Source: Polyporus tsugae | Lineage: Eukaryota > Basidiomycota > Agaricomycetes > Polyporales > Polyporaceae | Length of the DNA stretch: 64,000 nucleotides | Direction: 5' to 3' | NCBI GenBank assembly: GCA_024305745.1 | Contig: JAHRBS010000006.1 | Span: forward strand, 1,986,501-2,050,500 | Shown here: positions 1 to 12,160 of the stretch, in pieces | How the letters are laid out: the number at the start of each line of letters is the position of its first letter | How positions within the stretch are numbered: the first letter of the stretch is position 1 | Program-made: the position numbers and the translations under genes | Notes under the pieces: generated by a model | Database searches by the model: none | Told to the model about the DNA's origin: nothing | What the model saw: the letters and a program-made list of their open reading frames with translations, nothing else

Positions 1-3000
1 CCGTACTAGCTCTGGCATGCGTCATGTCACCCCCCAGCCGGTTGTCCTCATTCCACCTCTCTTCCGTCCTATTGGTCGTGCTCGGGGTTTACGCCTATCG
101 TGATGTCATCCCATTGTTCGTCAGGCATCGGAGTCCTGCGGACGCATTTGAAGGCCCATACCTCTGGGCGAAGTTGTTCCTGCTCTTCGAAACGGCAGTA
201 GGCATCCCTCTTGTCATGCCCCGTGTGTACGAGCCATACAATCCTTCTGTAAGTGACTTAGCTGAGTGTTCATTATCAGATACGCCCATCCTGAGATGCG
301 AGTCACAGGAACCCATGGATTCACCGAACAAGAGTCAAACAGCGTCTCTCTTGTCTTTGATTTTGTTCAACTGGTTGAACGAGACGGTGTCCAAGGCATC
401 TCGTGTTCCTCACTTACCACTGGAAGATCTCCCTCCGCTCGCTGACACGTACTCGACTCAAGTCCTAGTCAAGGAGAGTTTCCCGGTACGTTCGCATCAT
501 CGACCTCCGCAAGCTCTAAGTCCTTACCGCCTGTGTAGCACGTCGACCTGTTCCAGCTGGGCAAGGATGAGCATTTGTTCTGGGGGCTTCTGCGAGTGTA
601 CGGTGAGTCCTGGCAGCAGACTGGCGCAATTAACACTAAACGACTCACCCAGGTCGCCAGTACATTATCTACGCTCTGTTGGCCATGATATCTGTGAGTC
701 CCGCTTGCGAATCTTCCTTTTCCCCAGTTGTACATCTATTGTCTCGCAGTCGATTGCGTTCCTTGCACGCCCCATTGCCGTGAAGGGACTTCTTGCGCGA
801 GTCCCCTCCTAGTTGGATTTTCTGGATGGCACTGACACAGATACAGCTCCCTCGAGGCTGACGGACAGACGTCCAATGTATACCCCTGGGTATGGATCAT
901 TCTCCTGTTCGTAGGACCCACGCTCGTGACGTTCCAAGAGGAGTGGTACCAATGGATCAACGTATGCGGCTCTATTCTATCCCCTCCTTCTTCCTGCTTA
1001 CTACAAGTTCCACGTAGAACCGCATCAACCTGCGCAACAATGCAATCATAACAGAGTTGCTCTTCGAACACGCCCTGCGCATCCGCGTCAAGTCCGAGAC
1101 GACGCAGGGCGAGGACGGCGCGAACAATGCAGCGGACAAGCAGAGCAACCTTGTCGGACGGCTCAACAATCTCGTCTCGAGCGACCTGCAGAACGTCGAA
1201 CAGGGGAACAAGATCTGGCTGCAGCTCTGTGAGTGCCGACGCCGATCGAGTTACTTCGATGTAAGACTCACTTCCGCCATGGAATGGAATAGTTGTGAAA
1301 GTGCCGATCTTGGTCGCAGCCAACATCGCTTTCGTGTATGGCATTTTAGGATACAGGTACGTCCCCTACCGGGAGTCCTTGGACGATGCCAACGTCTCCT
1401 CTTTCAGTGCTCTCATTGGCCTCGCTTCTATCCTCGTGCTCCTCCCGGTGCCCGGGTACCTGAGCAAGTTGGTTCAAAACTATCAAGTGGAGAAGATGAA
1501 CAAGGTAATGAGAATGTCGTCCTGGAAAGGTGTTACAGCTCACTGACTGCCTTCCGTTCCATCCAGACCGACTCACGAGTGCAACTGATCAACGAAGGTG
1601 ACATCTTCGAATTCTAGTTCAGCGCCTATACTTCGCATCTGACGTTGGGACGTAGTTTTGAATGTGATTCGAATGATCAAGCTCTTCGGCTGGGAGCGGC
1701 GCGTCGCAAGTCAGGTCGAAGAGCGCAGGAAGGCCGAGCTGAAGTATCTCCGCAAAACGAAGTTCATTGAGCTCGTTAACAACCTCACCAAGTGCGTCCT
1801 CACTACTAGTATACGAGGATGCGTGGTATGCATTACTGATCTCTGACCTCTGCCTAGCCACACCATCCCTCTCCTCACGATGGCGATCACTTTTGGGGCC
1901 TATGTAAGTGTAGCCCATAAATGCGGAAGCGAGAGTGGATCTCAAATAAAAGTCTGCGTAGACCACGTTCCAACATGGAGCCCTGACGGCGTCCCGCCTA
2001 TACTCCTCGTACACCGGTGAGCACGAGTTTTGTGGCAGCATAATGCGGCGAGAATTAATCTCTAACGGCGAGCTGTTAGCCTTCATGATGATCCAGCAAC
2101 AAATGCACCTGATATTCTACGCCATTCCTGTGATTACTCAAGGTATGCATCGTATCTCGGCATGTCGCATCGCTTGTGAGTATTGACGTCTATCGTGCAG
2201 CTAAGGTGTCTCTGGACCGTATCAACGGGTTCCTGCACAAAGTACGCCTCCCGCTCCTCCTCTCCTCTCCTCTCTTTCATGTAGCCACTGACATCTGCCC
2301 TCTCGTCCAGACGGAGCTCCTCGACGAATACGAAGTGGCCAAGCATACCCCCGCCCACGGGAATTTCATCCGCCGCAGCCTCCCAGAGCACCGCACGATC
2401 GGCATCAAGCAGACTACGTTCACCTGGGCGAACGACGGCGCATCCCCATCGTCCGTGTCAACCCCGACCACACCCGAGACGCTCGGGAGCGGAAGGAGGC
2501 AGCGCAAGTTCGTGCTGAACGTGGACGGAGAGGTGCTGTTTAGGACGGGCCAGATCAACTTGGTCGTGGGCCCGACGGGGTCCGGGAAGACGTCGTTGCT
2601 GATGGCGCTGTTGGGTGCGTGTGTCTCACTGCTTGCGAAAAGATATGTCGTAACCGACCATTGGGTATCTGGGTAAACCCGAAGGCGAGATGCATGCCAT
2701 CCCGTCAGGGCCCGAGTCGTTCGTCGAGCTTCCTCGGGCAGGCGGAGTGGCGTATGCTGCGCAGGAATCATGGATCCAAAATGAGACGATCAGGGTATGC
2801 GTCGCGTCTGTTCCTGCTGTGGACTGTCCTGCATTCAACCTCTTTTTGATTTGCAGGATAATATTCTCTTCGGAGCGCCCTATGATGAGCCACGGTACGT
2901 GAAAGTCATCAAACAGTGTGCCCTCGAACGCGACCTTGCGCTGTTCGATGCTGGCGACAAGACTGAAGTCGGTCGGTGAGAAGGGGATTACGCTGAGGTA

Positions 3001-6000
3001 CGTCTGGAAGTCATCTTCAACGGTGACCAATCAACACTGACCCCGTCGATTTGGCACTCTTCGACAGCGGCGGACAAAAGGTACTGTTCGGCCACCTGAA
3101 ATCGTAATCAATCGCTAAGTTTGTAAATAGGCTCGAATCACGCTGGCACGCGCCGTCTACTCGTCGGCAGAGATCCTGCTCCTTGATGATGTTTGTGTCT
3201 TGCAGGATAGTGTTTTCTCCCATGAAGATACTAACATGGGACGTGTCATCTGTAGGTCCTTGCTGCACTCGATGTCCACACTGGTCGCTGGATCGTCGAG
3301 AAGTGTTTCAAGGGCGACTTGGTCCGCGGGCGCACTATAATCCTCGTCGTAAGCCCCTATTCTGTCTGTCTCCCTCTCCGCTCAAGGCAGCGATATATTG
3401 CAGAGCCACAACGTTGCGCTTGTTCAACCCATTGCCGACTTCGTCGTTGCGCTCGGAACTGATGGTCGGATCGTCAGCCAAGGTTCGCTCGACACGGCGC
3501 TGAAACAGGATCGCGAGCTGCTCGAAGAGCTCAAGGCGGACGTGGAGGCTATCAAGAACGCGGACGATGAGGTCGAGAAGCCAAAGGTCGGCGGTCAAGG
3601 CGGGAAATTGGTTGTCGCTGAGGAGATTGGGGAGGGACACGTGGGATGGAACGCATGTAGGTTCTGATGCGGTATACTCTGGCTGTAACTGACACATCCC
3701 ACCAGTCCTTTTGTACTTCGAGAATACGTCGAACCACGCGTTGCTCTACTGGGCCTTTTACATCCTCACCCTGTGCATGACACATGTGGTCATCAACGCC
3801 CAGGTATGTTTCCACACTCTGTTCCGCATTTGATAAGCGCCTCACCACCAACGACACAGTCGTATTTCCTCGGCTACTGGGCTGCCCAATATGAAGACCA
3901 CGACCCATCAGAGGTGCCCGTGCCCTTGTGAGTAGGCTTTCGGACGTTATTGGCACTAGTAGACACACTCATCGGTCCCGTAGCTATATGGCGGGATACT
4001 TCGGACTAGTTACCGTGATCAATTCCGTCTACGCCGTCTGCTGGTCCATGTACGTTTACGGCTCGATCCGAGCATCGAGAATCATCCATAAGGACCTCGT
4101 TGCGACCGTGCTCGGGAGCACGCTGAGGTGGCTCGACATGACGCCCACATGACGCATCATTGCGCGCTGCACCGCAGACGTCCAGGCAGGTACGTCGTAG
4201 CCACTTACCTCCCCTCTATTCATGCGCATACAAGATTGATTTCCACCCCCAGTCGACACGAGCATCTCGAGGATGCTGCACGGCGGTGCTTGAAGGGACG
4301 GTGTACATGCTACTCAGGATTGCCGCTATAATGCTCATGACACCCATCTTCATTGTCCCGGCCATCGTTGTTGCGATTCTCGCTGGCTGGATCAGCCAGA
4401 TCTATATGCGTGCCCAACTTTCTGTCAAGCGCGAGATGAGCAACGCCCGCGCCCCCGTCCTGGGGCACTTCGGCTCTGCCATTGCCGGTCTAGGTGCGTG
4501 GTACATTCCTCTAGATCTACTTCGACGGGGCCTGATTCAAGCTCATACGGACAATTTCAATCCGTGCGTACGGCGCACAGGAGGCGTTAAAAGCGGAATC
4601 ATGCGCCCGTATGGACAGATACAACCGTGCAGGATTCGTTTACGATGCGCTCTCCCGGTGAGTGATCCACAACCCGATATTTGTCTCGGCTTATACTGAA
4701 CGTTTGGCGGACAGCTGGATCACCATCTGGATCGATGTCCTCGGCAACGCCCTCTCGACGGTGCTTGCTGCATATCTGACGTACGTCGCACGGATCAGTG
4801 CGTCGGAGGCTGGTTTCACCATGTCGATGGCAGGTTCGTACTATGAGGAACAAAAAGATTATTCGAGAGCTGATTTCTCGCACAGTCGGGTTCAGCAGCT
4901 TCATTCTTGGCTGGATGAGGACATTCAACGACTTCCAAGTGATGGGTGCGTCGAGCCTGACTTTCAACTCGTTCAACGTCTAGCCTGATACGTTATTTAT
5001 GGTTCAGCCAACAGCTTAGAGCGGATCCAGCAGTATATGATTGTCGAACAGGAGCCGAAGCCGACAAAGGATGGAGTACCACCTGCGTATTGGCCCGCAA
5101 GCGGTGACTTGCGCGTCGAGAAGCTCTCTGCCCGCTACTCCCCGGTAGGCCCTTAAGACGTTTCGTGCTAGAATTGTGCAGCCTGACTTGGGAATAGGAC
5201 GGACCGCGGGTGCTCCATGACATATCGTTCGAAGTCAAGTCTGGAAAGCGTATCGGCATTGGTATGTCCTACTCGTATTTGACTCCCCTGGCATGAACGT
5301 ACTAACTTGTCATCGAAAAGTTGGCCGTACAGGCAGTGGGAAGGTATGTCGGATACTTACATAGACACCGCAGATGTTGACGTTCCCGTCCAGAGCTCTT
5401 TGACGCTCTCTTTGCTACGGTGTATCCTTACAGAGGGGAAGGTTTACTATGATGGCATTCCTACCGACTCTATTAACCTTGATGTCCTCCGCTCGAACAT
5501 TACAATCATTCCCCAGATGGTATGCCCTCCGTCTCTCTTGTGAGTCCAGTCTTCGTCGCTGACGCCCATGTTATATTAGCCCGAGTTGCTCGGTGGGACG
5601 CTCCGTCAGAACCTTGATCCTTTCGGGCAACACGATGATGCCACCCTCAACGATGCGTTGCGTTCCGCAGGCCTGTTCTCCTTGCAGAACGAGGGTGACA
5701 ATGCGCGCATCACGCTTGATTCTGAGATCGCTGGGGGAGGCAGCAACCTATCTGTCGGTCAACGCCAGATCATCGCTCTAGCGCGCGCGATCGTGCGCAG
5801 GAGCAAATTGCTCATCCTTGACGAAGGTGCGGACTGTCGTCTTTGTTCTACTGTATGCTACCCATGGTGCTCATGCGTATCTACCCCCCAGCCACATCTG
5901 CCATCGGCGAGTCTAAGGATAGAGTTGCTAGCGCAGATGATGCTGACAATGCATAGACTACGAAACGGACGCGGTCATTCAAACATCTTTGCGGGAAGAG

Positions 6001-6331
6001 CTGGGTCGGGACGTCACTGTACTCACAGTCGCTCACCGCTTGCAGAGCATTATAGACACTGACAAGATCGTGAGTCTTCCTTTTCACCCAGCGTTAAATC
6101 ATGTCCTCATCGGATACAATCCTTAGATGGTATTGGATGCGGGCAATATTGTGAGAAATTTCCATTTTCCTCCTTTACGTTGAAAGAGACCGTCTGAGTT
6201 GTTCGTCTTAGGTTGAGTACGATGCTCCGAGTGCGCTGCTGAAGAGGAAGGATGGGTTCTTCCGTGATCTGGTGGACGGTAGCGGTGACCGTGCGGCGCT
6301 GTACGCAATGGCGGGAGTAGTAGCTGTTTAA
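1..6331 (+). pseudogene. MRP/ABCC-type ABC transporter, 5'-incomplete, with disabling lesions
   Basis: This would be a full-length ABCC exporter in a membrane (family knowledge: conjugate or bile-acid-like transport). The reading frame is open from base 3, so the true start lies upstream. In order one sees the end of TMD0, a linker, TMD1, NBD1 with Walker A GPTGSGKTS (about 2570), LSGGQK and ILLLDD, then TMD2, then NBD2 with VGRTGSGK (about 5325), LSVGQRQ and LLILDE, and a normal TAA at 6329-6331. Many short introns separate the pieces. The frame is broken by a 4-base tandem duplication at 2970-2977, an in-frame TGA at 4150-4152 inside a conserved TMD2 motif, a frame change between about 4262 and 4300, and an intron ending near 4557 with no AG acceptor. 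The junction near 795-850 also does not resolve cleanly. Several lesions in an otherwise well-kept gene suggest recent inactivation. Sequencing error is the alternative. Confidence 0.8.
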
Positions 6332-7521
6332 TAGGATGGGCGTAGGACTGATATGTCAGTGAGTGAATATACCGCTCTTCTAGAGTCGTTTCTTTCTTAC
6401 ATGATGTAAAGCAAAGAGCGTGGGCTTACAGTAGCCTGCCCGGGAAAATGCGATCACCTTACACACAGACGCCTCGTGGACCCAGCCCGCCGTCTTCAAC
6501 CCAGGCCTATCTCTCTCACCTCTTGCCCCGGGCCCCCGTGTATATCGCCCCTCTAGAAGTTGAACAAACCTAGTTTCTTGTCAGATCACAAATTGTGCGC
6601 CCCGTATAATCTGAACGCTATGTCGCCCGTGTAAGACAGGCCGTTAGTTTTACCTATTGCATTCCTCGAGGACTGTCATACTACCTTCTCTAGGTACGCC
6701 ATACTCGTTAGACTGTACTTACAGTGCTCGCTTTGACAACTTCCGTACCGAGTCGGTACAGGGGTGAAGATCGAGGCGCTATGTAAGACTTTCGTCCATT
6801 CGATTGTGACATGAGGCCTGAGGACGAAGCCTTGAAAGACCGCACGGGATGGCACGGCGAAACATGAAGATACCCGCGGTATATTACAGTATCGCGCCCG
6901 CCGCTCGGACATGCGGTTTTGAGGTCAATTTGAAGTTCAAGAAGGAAGCGCCCCGTAGTAGCCGACGCGTCGCGGACCGCGCAGACGGAGCGCTCATTCC
7001 TCACGCGGAAGACGTGTCGCGGCACGACGTCATCAACGCTCCTCGGACTTGTTCATCATTCATCATGCTGGCCTCGACGAGGCTGTCGACAGCCACTCTT
7101 GCCCATTCATTCTCTGGGAACGTCGAAGGCTATCTAGAGCCTTTTACGCAGTACGTGCTCGTCTAGACTGGCAGTTGCTTGAATTGTCGGGAATCGACCG
7201 ATCCATGTCCACAGTGTGCTCGCAATCGAGACTTAGAAGATAGTCACCAGGCGGTTTAAACGTGCCCGCCTGCACCAGCAGTCAATATCCTCCGTATTGG
7301 GACACATGCCTCCAACACTCTGCGCAGTGGCAGAGCACCGGTTCTATGTGCACCCCAAGCCGCACCGGCCAGGCGCGAGGTCCGCGTTCAAATTAGCGAG
7401 CTCAATATCTCATATCTTCCCGGGCTCTCTCCTTTCATCCTTCCATATCCTTCATCTTCGCCAGAGCATCAGCTCTTCTTCCACGTCTCAAAGCACACGC
7501 GGATTGTCCGATATCACTTAT
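6332..7521. other. Intergenic, no gene seen
   Basis: This holds the 3' flank of the transporter relic and the 5' flank of the ATPase gene. Only short open frames without recognisable motifs are present. I see no RNA gene or repeat. Confidence 0.5.
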
Positions 7522-10442
7522 ATGCCCCGCAGGCTCTCCAATAACACCGCCGCGACCACGGCCGTTGCCCGCAACGCCCCAGGACCCACACCACGCATGC
7601 GCGCACTCTCACCCCCTGCGTCCCGGCGGCAGAGCATGTACGCCATGAGCGACGGAACGACAATCCAGCTGCACTGGCTCTTCCGCTCCAACATACCCCG
7701 CCGCCGCGGCATGCCCATGCCTAACGACGTCCGCAAGCGAAACTTCTTTGGCGTCGGAGAGATTATCGGCGTGCTAGCCAACGTGAGTCCTGCGCTTTAA
7801 TCCGCTGGCCCCCTGCGCTATCCGAAGCGTGCACCCCCTGCCCCGGTACAGGGCCTCGGACACGCTAGGATGTTGTGGGTGCTGCAGCACAAGCACGTTG
7901 TCTGATAGCCTTTCTCTCTCCCCGCATGTGTCTCCCGATGACGACTCGCCGACGCCAGCCTTCCGAAACGCTCCGCTCGCTGACCGAGTCGAAGCGGATG
8001 CTCGAGGAGACGAAGAGGGAACTCGAGGAGGCGAGGGAGCGGGCTCAGCTCACGCCGACGCACACGTTCTCTGCCTTTCCCGGCTTCTTCGACCGGCCAG
8101 CGGAGCTCAAGATCGTCGCCCGCGCGCTGGAGGGAGACCCGAGTTTCACTGTCGTCTTCGGTGCCAGCAGCGTTGGCAAGGTGAGCCCTCTCTACGTCTA
8201 CTCCTCATGACTCAATCGTAAACATCGTTGCAGACTGCTCTGCTTCGGCAAGTGCTAACGCAGGCGAACTACCACGTTCTGCACTTCGACCTCCGCATCG
8301 CTGGGTTCGCCGACCTGGGAAGCCTGTACATCAGCCTCAGGTGCGTTCCGCCTTCCCTCCCACAGGAATTGTCTAGAAACCGGGTCGCGCGACAGCCAAC
8401 AGATGGAAGGATTCTTCATGAGCATAGCTCGTGACCCAGATATGCCGGGATACGAGCCGTTTGAAAAGGAAGCGTGGAGTTTCAAGGTGCACATGACCTC
8501 CGATCTGAATGCACGTCGCATCTCACGCCGACCGCATTGTAGCACGACCGGCTCAACGTCGAGCGCCGCCTATCCGGCGCAGGGCAGTCCACGGAGGCGC
8601 TGGGTTCGTCTACGGTGGATATTAAGACAAGCGATATCGCACGTCTAATGGAGCTATTCCAAGTGAGTCCTTGGCTACTGTCTTCACCTCGCACCTCACA
8701 CCGCAGCCCCGCCCTACTCCTAGAGCTCCCTCCTCCGCTACTGGAACTTCCAGCCATCTCCAGATGTACTCAAGGCAAAGCGCGAGTCGGAGTCCGGTTC
8801 CGGCAAGGACAAGAAGGACAAGAAGAAGGAAGATGACCGCCCTTCCTGGCCCAAGCGCATGTTCTCTATTCGCAGGAAGCAGGCCGAGAAGGCTGGGCGC
8901 GAAAATGGCGAGGCACGCCAGAAGGAAAACAGCAAGGACAAGGAGAAGGCGGATGCCCCGGCCAAGAAAATTCCCGTATTCTTCATTGACGAGGCGCACA
9001 AGCTGTAAGTATTCTAGACTCCGTCCCGTGGCATCGGTCTGACTGGGAAGTCGGGCACAGACCTGCGCTCATTCGATCTATCGACGCGATGAAGTGCCTC
9101 CTCGATGCAATGCTGGTGCTCACGAAGCAGGATCGGTTGTGTCACGTTATACACGCGACCAGCGATCCATTCTACCATACGTGGCTCCGGCAATTGAACG
9201 TTATGCAGCACTGCAAGGTGTGTACCTATCCGCGCCATGCATTCCGGACCGTGTTTGAGCTCTAAATACTGTTTGTGACGGCGCAGATCATTACGATTGG
9301 CGACTACCCCAAGGCGGAGACGCGCAAGTTCTTCCGCGAGCGCATGCTCCCGAACGTTCCTGAACGGCTGCGCCCGGGTCTCGACTTTGAGAAACTGTAT
9401 GAAGCGTTCGGGGGGAAGGTCGCCCACTGGCAGGATTACATTACAGATTACGGTGAGTATATCGCGGAAATTAAGGACAGGCGGACGGTAATTACTCATT
9501 GTGTGCGCAGTGAACTCAAACGGGAAGCTCGATAGTAAGTCCAGTCTCATTGTCCGGTGAACGACGACACTGAATACTGCCGATCTCGCAGTCAAACAGT
9601 CGTCCCACTTCATCCAGGCGCACGCCCTCCTGAACCTTCACATCATCCATTCGGCCCAGGCATCCACCAACGGCCAAGTGCCAGAAGAGACTGGGGCCGG
9701 AAGCCCCCCGAACGAGCACGCGTCTACGCACGCCATCCATCGCCTCTCTCCGCCCATCTCGGCCATGCCTGGCGCTGGCGGCTCTGGATTTCGCATCTAT
9801 GGCCCGCTCGCGGCGAACCCGCACCAGTCCCCGCCCGCCATGTTCGCCGCGCTCAATCCGGGCGGCGGGAGCGACGCGCCCGAGTTCCAGGCGGACTTCT
9901 CCGCGTACCAGCTGCTGCGGGTAATGAACCGACTCGCGCAACCGCGCACCCGCGCGCTGCCATACTTCCTGCTGTGCCGCGAGATGGGCGCGAAGGCGAT
10001 CGATGGGATGGTGAAAGGGCGGATACTCGACCTACGCTGGACGGAGCCCGTGTCGCGCGAGTTCGCGGACCCGTTTGGCAGGATGAGCGTGCGCGTGCGC
10101 GAGAGCATCCGCGTGCAGCTCGGCCGTGGTGCGCCCGGGGCGGACAGCAGCGGCACGGCTGTGAATGAGATGGAGGGCATGGGGGCGGAGGGGGCGTACG
10201 GGAGCGATGAGGACATGGTGCCGATGTCGGACGAGGAGGTGCTGCGGGCGCACGAGCGGCTCATGGACGGGCCGCCGCTGGCGGGGGAGGAGGAGGAGGA
10301 GGTGCTGGGCCCGAAGCTGGTGCCGATCTCGCCCATCATGCGGTTTGCGATGCAGGAGGTCGTGCAGGAGTACTATGCGGATGACGATCGGACGGAGAGT
10401 GAGTATGCGTCGTTGGCGGATGAGGATATCCAGGAATACTAG
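7522..10442 (+). CDS. P-loop ATPase (archaeal-type ATPase_2-like)
   Basis: Predicted multi-exon gene starting at ATG 7522 (MPRRLSNNT) and ending with DEDIQEY and TAG at 10440-10442. A basic N-terminal stretch leads to GVGEIIGVLAN, then a helical charged segment rich in EETKRELEEARER. The nucleotide-binding core follows: GFFDRPAEL, a Walker A variant GASSVGKT (about 8160-8235, split by an intron) and a Walker B in IPVFFIDEAHKL (about 8965-9005). A lysine-rich insert separates the two. After the core come a Gly/Pro/Ser-rich linker and a C-terminal region ending in a very acidic tail. The layout resembles the ATPase domain family first described from Archaea; the cellular role is unknown to me. 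In-frame ATGs lie upstream (7297), but 7522 follows a plausible leader. The first intron (about 7783-7958) is long for this genome and its borders are the least certain. Confidence 0.75.
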
Positions 10443-11853
10443 GATGGGAGGTATCATGATGATGATGTCCGCTTTCTTCTTGTGGGTTGCTTTACATCTT
10501 TGCTGTTCCGATCGCTGTGCTTTTTTCAGGCTGCCCGGGAGGTGTATCCCGTTGATGTGCAAGACATGTATTTGTGCGACTCTGGCACTGGACACCGTTA
10601 TCATAAGTAGGTCTGTAGTGTAGTACCATAGGTAGCTGTACATGTATCATTATACACGCCAGCCCCGAGCCCGTTACGCCTTTTGCACGCCATCCAACCC
10701 TTCTCTGGGATGGCTTGAAAGAGTAGCTTGTAAATGAAGATACTGCATCGGTGAGCCTGGGAAGAACTATAGTCACCGGCCGTGGTTTATCGATATCGTC
10801 GACGAAGCACACGCAAACGAACACGTTCATTCCACTCATTACCCCTCCTACATCTGAGCCCTCTTCGTGCCATTCAAGGTGTGAATACCACCACATCTGC
10901 CGAGCGAGCCCCGTCTGATCTCTGGTACCAGAGTTTCGAGCCAATGGTATTCGTCTCGGCCGACGCTGTTCAATTCTCCTGGCGCTTTCACGTCCGCAGG
11001 CAGTCAGAGAGGTGCGCAACTAAACTTGGGTGCCCAAGGCCTAGCTGGGCCCAAATCCGACCTTTATGCAACGATAGCAATCCTCTTGTACAATCTGGCT
11101 CAGAAGGTGAGTACCACAAACACGCCTTGCCGTTCCACAGCAATGTGCTGGAATGTCGAGGACGATCAGGGTACTGATCATTGTCCTCGGCGCCGGATTC
11201 GAATAAAGCTTCTCCCATTCTCTAAGCCAGGACCCTCGGAACGGCCGCTGCGGAAGGGTCCATTTTACGACGTTGTTCCCGGCTTCCAGTATGCATGTCT
11301 GATTGGGAGAGAATGAAGCGGAGGAGTTGGGGTCAGTGGACATAGGCCCCGTTACCGCAGCAAACTAGTACGTGCGCGCGTCGGGAATCTTCCCGCATTA
11401 TCTTCCCCGGACCTTCTCATCGAGTCCTCGTGCATCATGACATGATAGATGCCAGATAGATGCTCGACCGCTTGGGCGTGTGTGGATGATTGAAGGGAGG
11501 AGAGAAGGACAGAGGGAGCAAGGCTAGACCGCAAAGTGTGGGGCACGCGGCACGGACTCTCCACGCGGTGGGTCACCACTTACCCGTTCCAATCGACGAC
11601 ACTCACCCCCCCGAACCCAAAAGCAGCCCACAATGACGAAGGAACAACCACTGCAGGGCGGTTGGAGGACTCGAGTCTGGAGATTAGATTATCGGACCTA
11701 TTCGGATGGGCGGTACCGCTGTAACGGATTCGATGGATAATTGGATTGGAGGCTGGGTATAAGTAAAGTGTCCCTTGTGTCCTCCCCATTCTCCACTTCC
11801 TTGGACTCTCCCCCGCATACACCAACAACCTTCAACGCTCGAGCGCATAGCCA
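10443..11853. other. Intergenic, promoter side of the Argonaute gene
   Basis: No supported gene. A TATA-like element lies near the right end. Open frames here on both strands are short and carry no recognised motif. Confidence 0.5.
11757..11763 (+). promoter_or_regulatory. Putative TATA element of the Argonaute gene
   Basis: GTATAAGTAA context about 90 bases upstream of the Argonaute start codon. Position and sequence fit a core promoter, but nothing else confirms it. Confidence 0.4.
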
Positions 11854-12160
11854 ATGGACAGAGGACGAGGTCAAGGTCGAGGCGGACGCGGCGGTCCCGA
11901 CCGAGGAAACTATAGGGGCAGCGGGCGAGGTTACCCATCCAGCGGCGGATACAGTACCGAAAGCCAAAGTCGCGGTGGCAGCCCTGGAGGCGACCGCGGT
12001 GGCTACCGTGGCGGCGATCGAGGGGGATATCGAGGAGGAGATAGAGGAGGGTATCGCGGTGGAGACAGAGGGGGCTACAGAGGAGGCGACCGTGGCGGGT
12101 TCCGTGGAGGAGATCGTGGTAACAGAGGCGGAGGATTTGGCGGCGGTAGAGGTCGCGGAG
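11854..12160 (+). repeat. RGG/RG-rich repeat coding region
   Basis: Codes for tandem [12 protein letters not shown] octapeptides in the Argonaute head. Neighbouring units use different Gly and Arg codons, so the peptide repeat is kept while the DNA repeat has drifted. Known roles of such heads are RNA binding and arginine methylation; here that is inferred. Confidence 0.8.
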
